Positions 31,949 through 36,575 of a stretch of 36,575 bases of DNA are shown one piece after another. Position 1 is the stretch's first letter; each line of letters starts with the position of its first letter. The position numbers and the translations under genes are program-made. The notes under the pieces were generated by a model. The model was given only the letters and a program-made list of their open reading frames with translations, was not told where the DNA came from and made no database searches. This DNA comes from an uncultured Clostridia bacterium (GTDB lineage Bacteria > Bacillota > Clostridia > Oscillospirales > Acutalibacteraceae). The stretch lies in the NCBI GenBank assembly GCA_944384895.1, contig CALWVB010000006.1, forward strand, positions 1-36,575, read 5' to 3'.

Positions 31949-32199
31949 CTTTTTGCGGTAACGTAACCTTATATGTTTTCTTTAATATTATACTGCATAT
32001 TTTTACTTTAATCTTTATATTGTTTGATTTAGGGTAATATAGCTTTCTCCATTTGATACAGCAAAACATGAACAATTACATGCTGGCGGCATAGCATACA
32101 TGCTAAATGGGACTTTTAGTCATTAGTGAATTATATCCAGGTTGGGGATTAATTTTATCATTTTCCCATTAAACGATTTTATAAGATTTTTTATCTTTA

Positions 32200-32548
32200 A
32201 TAGCTTACATTTAGCTTGAACACTATAATCTGTGTCTTGTCATTAGTCTTTGTCAAGACTTTCTGTCTCTGCTAGCTCGCATTTTAGTTGAACGCTATAT
32301 TCTGTGTCTAATCTTAGGCTCGTGTCAAGACTTCCTGTCTCTGCTAGCTCGCATTTTGGTTGAACGCTATAATCTGTGTCTTGTCATTAGTTTTTGTCAA
32401 GACTTTCTGTCTCTATCAGCTCGCATTTTGGTTGAAAACTATAAACTGCGTCTTGTCATTAGTTTTCGTCAAGACTTCCTGTCTCTATCAGCTCGCATTT
32501 TGGTTGAAAACTATAAACTGCGTCTAATCATAGGTTTTCATCAAGACT
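32200..32548. repeat. Minisatellite of exact 72-bp units
   Basis: The mark GTCAAGACTT recurs at 32252, 32324, 32396, 32468 and 32540 (as ATCAAGACTT in the last), a period of 72 each time, about 4.8 units. The unit also carries CTAGCTCGCATTTTGG or CTATCAGCTCGCATTTTG and GTCTTGTCATTAG. Because 72 is divisible by three, a repeating plus-strand frame appears (24-residue repeat), but it has no ribosome site. The array ends within two bases of the stop codon of the TtcA-like gene, which reads into it. Confidence 0.95.
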
Positions 32549-32549
32549 T

Positions 32550-33260
32550 TTAAAACCCATCGAGATGGGAACGCTGCATAGCACCCATAATCTTTTTGCG
32601 TAGTTTAGGATGTTGTTTTTCCAGCTGCAAAATGAGATTCTTATAATGGTTTCTTGCTGTATCGCCGTCTACAGGGCAATTACTTTTTACTGTTGAAATA
32701 TTATTGCGTCTTACAGCACCTTTTATATCCCGTTCTTCAACAAATATCATAGGCCGTATAAGCCAAAGCTGTTTTTTGGATAAATATGTTACAGGAGAAA
32801 AACAGCCGATATGTCCGCCTTCAAACAAATTCATAAAAAATGTTTGTACTGCATCGTCAAAATGATGACCTAATGCTATACGGTTACAGCTTTGTTCATT
32901 ACATATATTATGTAATATACCGCGTCTCATACGTGCGCATAAAGAGCAGGGATTACCTTCTTTTCTTTGATCAAATATAATTTCAGCTAAATGCGTGCGT
33001 TTTATTATATATGGTACATTAAGTTTATTGCATAATTCCTCACATTGTGAATAATCGCCTTTTATTCCATTAAACTGCGGATCCACAGTTATTGCTGTTA
33101 ATTTAAACGGTATATCCAAATAATTTCTAAGATGAGCTAATGCAATAAGCAATACCATAGAATCTTTGCCCCCGGAAAGGCCTACTCCTATATTATCATT
33201 AGGCATTATCATACTATATTTTATAATAGCACTGCGCATTTTACCTTCTATTTCCTGCAT
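32550..33260 (-). CDS. TtcA-family tRNA thiolase (PP-loop ATPase)
   Basis: 236 aa. The PP-loop SGGKDS is at residues 29-34 and activates a tRNA base by adenylation. C105 and C108 (CSLC) and C195 (SNCPVDG) match the three cysteines that hold the [4Fe-4S] cluster in TtcA, which makes 2-thiocytidine at position 32 of tRNAs. ALGHHFDDAVQTFFMNLF is the usual second family motif. The protein is shorter than E. coli TtcA by about 70 residues, as Clostridial members often are, so a related thiolation reaction cannot be excluded. AGGTG lies 9 nt before ATG 33260. Repeat copy J lies upstream and the 72-bp minisatellite abuts the stop. Confidence 0.87.
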   Translation of the reverse strand: MQEIEGKMRSAIIKYSMIMPNDNIGVGLSGGKDSMVLLIALAHLRNYLDIPFKLTAITVDPQFNGIKGDYSQCEELCNKLNVPYIIKRTHLAEIIFDQRKEGNPCSLCARMRRGILHNICNEQSCNRIALGHHFDDAVQTFFMNLFEGGHIGCFSPVTYLSKKQLWLIRPMIFVEERDIKGAVRRNNISTVKSNCPVDGDTARNHYKNLILQLEKQHPKLRKKIMGAMQRSHLDGF

Positions 33261-33412
33261 AACTTATTGCACCTCATTTCTTATAAGTATAAATTTTATC
33301 CATATTAGTATATTTTGAATATTATACAAATGCAATATAAATAATGTCAAAAAATTGTATTATATAATTTATATCACTAAAAGCAGCATATGGAAAAGAA
33401 CAACTCATTAAA

Positions 33413-33587
33413 GGGGCGCCTGCGCAGCGCATCTTTTAGATGCGCTAAAAGCAAAATAATTGCTGATAATTTAGAGCTTAAGCGAAAATATAATAAATAA
33501 GTATTGTCTTAATAACAATATCTTAATTTAAGAAAAATTATTTTGCGTACAGCCGCCATATAAAATATGGCGGCACGCAGGCGCCCC
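33413..33587 (+). repeat. Cloverleaf repeat, copy J (second subfamily)
   Basis: Outer stem GGGGCGCCTGCG / CGCAGGCGCCCC; hairpin GCGCATCT-TTT-AGATGCGC; central stem GCAAAATAATT / AATTATTTTGC; hairpin GCCGCCATA / TATGGCGGC. Its loop (TATTGTCTTAATAACAATAT) and right flank match copy K, not the long-form copies. It is the main content of the 437-bp gap between the YfcE-type and TtcA-like genes. Confidence 0.92.
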
Positions 33588-33697
33588 CACACTTTAGGTT
33601 TCATTATCTATAAAATACTTTAATAATAAATAAGATTTATTATAATCGTATATTATTAGCTAATTTTTAATAAATATTAATATAAAATATTTTATAT

Positions 33698-34183
33698 TTA
33701 AATACGGTTAATAGCACATACAACACCATTTGGAGTTATATCAATAAAACCATAGCTTTTTTGACCATCTCTTGGTCTTTTAATACTGCCCGGATTCATT
33801 ATATATATACCATCTCTATATTCTACATTTGCTATATGAGTATGGCCATAAATAGCAATTTTAGCATTATATTTAACAGCTGCTTTATATAAAGGTTCAG
33901 TAGAAAAATAAACTCCCATAGTATGTCCATGTGCTATAAAAATTCTTGTTTTATCTATTTGAGTTAACAATTCATAAGGATAATTACTGCCCCAATCATT
34001 ATTACCGCTTACCATTATAAATTTTTTATTAGGATATAAATAGCTCAAATCTTCAAATTGTTCTATACCATCACCTGCATGTATTATGTATTTTGCATCT
34101 TTATGACGGTCTATAACATACTGCATATTATTAACATCACCATGTGAATCTGATAAAACTAATATACGCAAATTAATTCTCAC
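33698..34183 (-). CDS. YfcE/MJ0936-family metallophosphoesterase
   Basis: 161 aa, soluble calcineurin-like phosphodiesterase. Metal-binding motifs in order: LSDSHGD, HAGDG, VSGNNDW, AHGHTMG and YGHTHIA, then the family end NPGSIKRPRDG. Members hydrolyse model phosphodiesters with Mn; the natural substrate is not established. The start is GTG 34183 with only a weak ribosome site (AAGAAATGAT); no better in-frame start lies downstream before the first motif, apart from a TTG. Divergent from the three small genes that follow. No clear terminator. Confidence 0.88.
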   Translation of the reverse strand: MRINLRILVLSDSHGDVNNMQYVIDRHKDAKYIIHAGDGIEQFEDLSYLYPNKKFIMVSGNNDWGSNYPYELLTQIDKTRIFIAHGHTMGVYFSTEPLYKAAVKYNAKIAIYGHTHIANVEYRDGIYIMNPGSIKRPRDGQKSYGFIDITPNGVVCAINRI

Positions 34184-34301
34184 ATCATTTCTTAATTTAT
34201 ATTTTTATATTCATCTTAATGTTAGCTATTATTTCTCCGTGTCATATTGGACACATCTGCGTAATATATATTAATAACACTCATTGGAGGTGAATTAAAA
34301 A

Positions 34302-34529
34302 ATGTCACAAATACCAAATACACCAGATGGAATAAATGATATATTAAATAAAAACAATGCTAATTCAGAACAAGCAAAAGCTAAAGTACAAAATATGTTA
34401 AATAAAATGGATCCTGAACAAAGGCAAAAAATAGATAATATCTTAAAAGATAAAGAAAAAACCCGTCAGATATTATCAACGCCGCAAGCTCAGGAATTAT
34501 TACGCAAATTAACAAATATGGGTAAATAA
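34302..34529 (+). CDS. Small Lys/Gln-rich helical protein of unknown function
   Basis: 75 aa, all helix-forming, no membrane segment. It opens with a disordered part (SQIPNTPDGINDILNKNNAN) and continues with AKVQNMLNKMDPEQRQKIDN and TPQAQELLRKLTNMGK. I do not recognise a named family. GGAGG precedes the ATG at ideal spacing, so it is a real gene. It is the first of three small plus-strand genes in a row that share a composition rich in Asn, Lys and Gln. Confidence 0.65.
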   Translation: MSQIPNTPDGINDILNKNNANSEQAKAKVQNMLNKMDPEQRQKIDNILKDKEKTRQILSTPQAQELLRKLTNMGK

Positions 34530-34627
34530 ATTTATTAAATATTTTTAAAGAATCATAATGCTAAATTTATTATAAAATAATGTAATTTTATAATATTATG
34601 CAATAGATAAACGGGGGTGTCAATAGC

Positions 34628-35032
34628 ATGGATGATATATCAAATAAATTAAATGATATCCTATCAAATCCTGAAGCAATGGAAACTGTAAAATCTATCG
34701 CTAAAATGTTATCAGATGAAGGTATTAATCCTGGGGCTATGGGAAATTTAACTGATAATGCACCTGTTTCTAATAATAACAATAATGATAATACAAATAA
34801 TACAGTAAATAATCAAAATAATATGAATAATGAAGCTCTTATGCAAATGATGACTAAAGTAGCTCCTATGCTTAATATGATGAATCAAAATGATGATCGT
34901 ACTCAATTACTTCATGCATTGCGTCCTCATTTAAGTCCAGACAGAAGAAATAAACTTGATGAAGCTGAACGTTTGATTAGATTGCTTTCCATTCTTCCTA
35001 ATATGGGTAATAATAACCACCCAAATAACTAA
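34628..35032 (+). CDS. Small two-part helical protein with Asn-rich linker (conserved Clostridial hypothetical)
   Basis: 134 aa. An N-terminal helical part (ISNKLNDILSNPEAMETVKS), an Asn/Asp-rich disordered linker (about 47-68) and a C-terminal helical part with LLHALRPHLSPDRRNKLDEA and RLIRLLSILPNM. The form L(L/H)ALRP(Y/H)LSPxRRxKxDxAxRLxRL is one I associate with short hypothetical proteins widespread in Clostridia; no function is known to me. GGGGGTG lies before the ATG. The three-armed palindrome at 35047 begins 15 bp past its stop. Confidence 0.7.
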   Translation: MDDISNKLNDILSNPEAMETVKSIAKMLSDEGINPGAMGNLTDNAPVSNNNNNDNTNNTVNNQNNMNNEALMQMMTKVAPMLNMMNQNDDRTQLLHALRPHLSPDRRNKLDEAERLIRLLSILPNMGNNNHPNN

Positions 35033-35046
35033 CTTTTTATTAAATA

Positions 35047-35159
35047 GGCCCCTTGGGCAATGGAGATTTTTTCTAAAATCTCCATTTATATGCCCGTTAA
35101 ACAGGACATTTAGGTAAAAAAGAAAATATAAAATTTTCTTTTTTACCTCCCAAGGGGCC
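35047..35159. repeat. Second three-armed palindrome, unrelated sequence
   Basis: Outer stem GGCCCCTTGGG (35047-35057) / CCCAAGGGGCC (35149-35159), 11 bp perfect. Arm 1: AATGGAGATTTT-TTCT-AAAATCTCCATT (35059-35086). Arm 2: TATATGCCC / GGACATTTA with two mismatches (35087-35112). Arm 3: GGTAAAAAAGAAAAT / ATTTTCTTTTTTACC, 15 bp perfect (35113-35147). The plan is that of 23088-23172 and of the eleven cloverleaf repeats, but no stem sequence is shared. It lies between two plus-strand genes and would also fold in mRNA. Confidence 0.88.
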
Positions 35160-35225
35160 GTATGTTTACCGCAAAATTTATTTTTATGCTGTTTATGTGA
35201 CTTAAATGGAGTGTGACTAAAGCTT

Positions 35226-35777
35226 ATGAATAAAGATGAATTTATCCGTATGCAGCAAGCTGCTACAAACCGTGTACGAGAAATGCAAAAAAAAGCTATG
35301 CAAAATAATGAAAAACATGATAAAAATACTAACACACAAAAAGATATTCAAAATAATAAAAAAGCAACTAAATCAGCATGGAGCGATGGTTCTTCTATTA
35401 CATATACTGATAATACCAATAATACAAAATATCCTGTTATGCCTGATTTTGTAACACCTATCAGTGAAACAAGATATAAAAATGATGCTGTTAAATCTAC
35501 TAAATCATCAAATAATAAAACTGACAATACAAAATACATATCAACATCCAATTCATCTTATGGCTCAGTATTTGATTCACCTATTACATTAAATAATACG
35601 GCATTATCTACTAAAAAAGACCAGACTGTATGCTGTAAATGCCCGGCTAATAGGGGATTGTTTTCTAATTTATCCGGTCAAAACGACCGTTTATTATTGC
35701 TTGGGATTATTATTTTGCTTATGGGTGATAATGTTGATGAACTATTAATACTTGCATTAATTTATGTAATGCTGTAA
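35226..35777 (+). CDS. Small protein with disordered middle and hydrophobic C-terminus (conserved Clostridial hypothetical)
   Basis: 183 aa. The N-terminus MNKDEFIRMQQAATNRVREM is helical; residues 28-130 are Asn/Ser/Thr/Lys-rich and probably disordered; CCKCPANR holds three cysteines; the end is two hydrophobic segments, LLLLGIIILLMGD and ELLILALIYVML, joined by NVDE. The order DRLLLLxxIxLL then DxLLxLALxYxxL is one I associate with short Clostridial proteins, function unknown. A GGAGTG lies 14 nt from the ATG, rather far. It is probably in one transcript with the two genes before it, interrupted by the three-armed hairpin. Confidence 0.7.
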   Translation: MNKDEFIRMQQAATNRVREMQKKAMQNNEKHDKNTNTQKDIQNNKKATKSAWSDGSSITYTDNTNNTKYPVMPDFVTPISETRYKNDAVKSTKSSNNKTDNTKYISTSNSSYGSVFDSPITLNNTALSTKKDQTVCCKCPANRGLFSNLSGQNDRLLLLGIIILLMGDNVDELLILALIYVML

Positions 35778-35861
35778 ATTATCATATTAACAGCATAATA
35801 TATAGTGGCGTTAAAAAGATAATCTTTATATAGCCAAAATACGTAAAAGTACCGCTGATAA

Positions 35862-36035
35862 GGGGGCGCCTGCGCAGCGCATCCTTTGGATGCGCTAAAA
35901 GCAAAATAATTGCTGATATTTTAGAGCTAGGGAAAATATAATATTAAATATTGTCTTAATAACAGTATCTTAATTTAAGGAAAATTATTTTGCGTACAGC
36001 CGCCATATTTTATATGGCGGCACGCAGGCGCCCCC
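35862..36035 (+). repeat. Cloverleaf repeat, copy K (second subfamily)
   Basis: Outer stem GGGGGCGCCTGCG / CGCAGGCGCCCCC; hairpin GCGCATCC-TTT-GGATGCGC; central stem GCAAAATAATT / AATTATTTTGC; hairpin GCCGCCATA / TATGGCGGC. Its left flank carries GTAAAAGTACCGCTGATA as in the long-form copies, while its loop and right flank match copy J, so it is a mosaic of the two subfamilies. It lies between convergent genes. Confidence 0.93.
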
Positions 36036-36208
36036 CTCTTTAGGTTACATTATCTAGGAAATATTTTTAATAATAAGATCTATTATAATCGTTTGTTATT
36101 AGTTAATTTGTAATTTAGATTAATATTAAATATACAATAACTCTATTTTTATTCCCTCCTATTAATTTTCAAACAAACCGCTCCTTAAGTACACAAATAT
36201 TATTAAAG

Positions 36209-36250
36209 AAAGGATACAGCCTGTATAAATTTATACAGGCTGTATCCTTT
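36209..36250 (-). terminator. Terminator of the right-edge gene
   Basis: A perfect 42-bp palindrome (AAAGGATACAGCCTGTATAAA and its mirror) centred at 36229/36230, 35 bp past the stop codon at 36285. T-rich sequence (TTCTTTAATA) follows on the minus strand. Confidence 0.8.
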
Positions 36251-36284
36251 TGTAGTTTTATAAGGCTTTTTTAAACACTATCAA

Positions 36285-36575
36285 TTATTTAATAATGCTG
36301 ACTTTAAACGACTGATCAGCAGTAAGCCACTGTCCATCATTTCCAGCATACTGAACACCAAATGTCCTTATGCCGGATGTACCTACACTTATTACATATG
36401 TCCAGGTTACTGTATCTCCCTCAACTTCTTTGCTGATAAGTGTCTTGCCTATGTCTTTGCCATATTCATTTACTATGGATAATTCATTTACACCTTTATT
36501 TGTTGTTATTTCTACTTCAAATAATGTATTTACTTTGAATACTTTGCCCTGTGTTGCTACTGATACTACTTCTGG
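36285..36575 (-). CDS. 3' end of a secreted protein sharing the GH127 C-terminal domain
   Basis: Open from the right edge to TAA at 36285, 96 residues visible. It reads VNTLFEVEITTNKGVNELSI, then VNEYGKDIGKTLI, then VTWTYVISVGTSGIRTFGVQ, then GNDGQWLTADQSFKVSIIK. The spacing of NEYGKDxGK, W(T)xxxSVG(S/T)xGxR and the aromatic end is the same as in the two C-terminal domains of the GH127 enzyme (residues about 1370-1559), so both are probably secreted and may use the domain for surface attachment or binding. The catalytic or other part lies beyond the window. Confidence 0.8.
   Translation of the reverse strand, partial: PEVVSVATQGKVFKVNTLFEVEITTNKGVNELSIVNEYGKDIGKTLISKEVEGDTVTWTYVISVGTSGIRTFGVQYAGNDGQWLTADQSFKVSIIK

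Noticed and set aside
32356..32553. 65-codon plus-strand frame with a 24-residue repeat
   Set aside because: Produced by the 72-bp period; no Shine-Dalgarno and no family match.
3118..36035. CRISPR array or integron attC/VCR array formed by the cloverleaf repeats
   Set aside because: Units are 150-175 bp, kilobases apart and in both orientations. Fixed core genes (polA, mutS2, prmA) lie between them on both strands, there is no cas or integrase gene, and the RYYYAAC/GTTRRRY attC end pattern is not seen.

Overview
The window is AT-rich DNA from a Gram-positive, low-GC bacterium, most likely a member of the Clostridia. The evidence is the codon usage, strong Shine-Dalgarno sites (GGAGG), a complete T-box riboswitch, a PadR/DUF1700/DUF4097 operon, MutS2, and phage lysis genes of Bacillota type. 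Genus and species cannot be told from the sequence. No rRNA, tRNA or CRISPR array was found.

Layout. 1-4080: a phage-derived patch with a lysis cassette on the minus strand (XkdX-like peptide, XhlA-like, holin, amidase), a lysogeny pair on the plus strand (XRE repressor with palindromic operators, ImmA/IrrE peptidase), and a second XhlA-like/holin pair. 4440-9191: a very large secreted GH127-type beta-L-arabinofuranosidase. 9567-13333: a small helical protein, the PadR-DUF1700-DUF4097 operon and a DUF1989 protein. 14133-18744: mutS2 and prmA, diverging around two repeat elements. 18745-23172: a tandem-repeat region, a sugar-isomerase/acyl-CoA-synthetase fusion gene behind a leucine-type T-box, and a perfect three-armed hairpin cluster. 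23171-31412: a PLP lyase of the methionine gamma-lyase/YnbB family, a condensation-fold acyltransferase whose 3' end has been tandemly copied, polA, and an ABC exporter pair. 31413-36575: a minisatellite, a TtcA-like tRNA thiolase, a YfcE-type phosphodiesterase, three small plus-strand genes of unknown function, and the 3' end of another secreted protein.

The most striking feature lies between the genes. Eleven copies of a roughly 150-175 bp palindromic element (eight in one orientation, three in the other) sit in intergenic regions, about one per 3.3 kb. Each has a GC-rich outer stem (GGGGCGCC.GCG / CGC.GGCGCCCC) enclosing two short hairpins and a central stem with an AT-rich loop, giving a cloverleaf. 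The copies differ by paired, compensating changes in all three kinds of stem. Six copies sit in a longer 340-375 bp form with a second pair of inverted ends (CTAAGATAATTTAAATCA / TGATTTAGGGTAATATAG). Two further elements of unrelated sequence (23088-23172 and 35047-35159) have the same plan of one outer stem with three arms. I know of no named family that matches.

The second notable point is metabolic. A T-box whose specifier reads CUC (Leu) directly precedes the isomerase/acyl-CoA-synthetase fusion. A possible explanation is activation of a branched-chain acid such as isovalerate for leucine synthesis when leucine is short. This is inference only.
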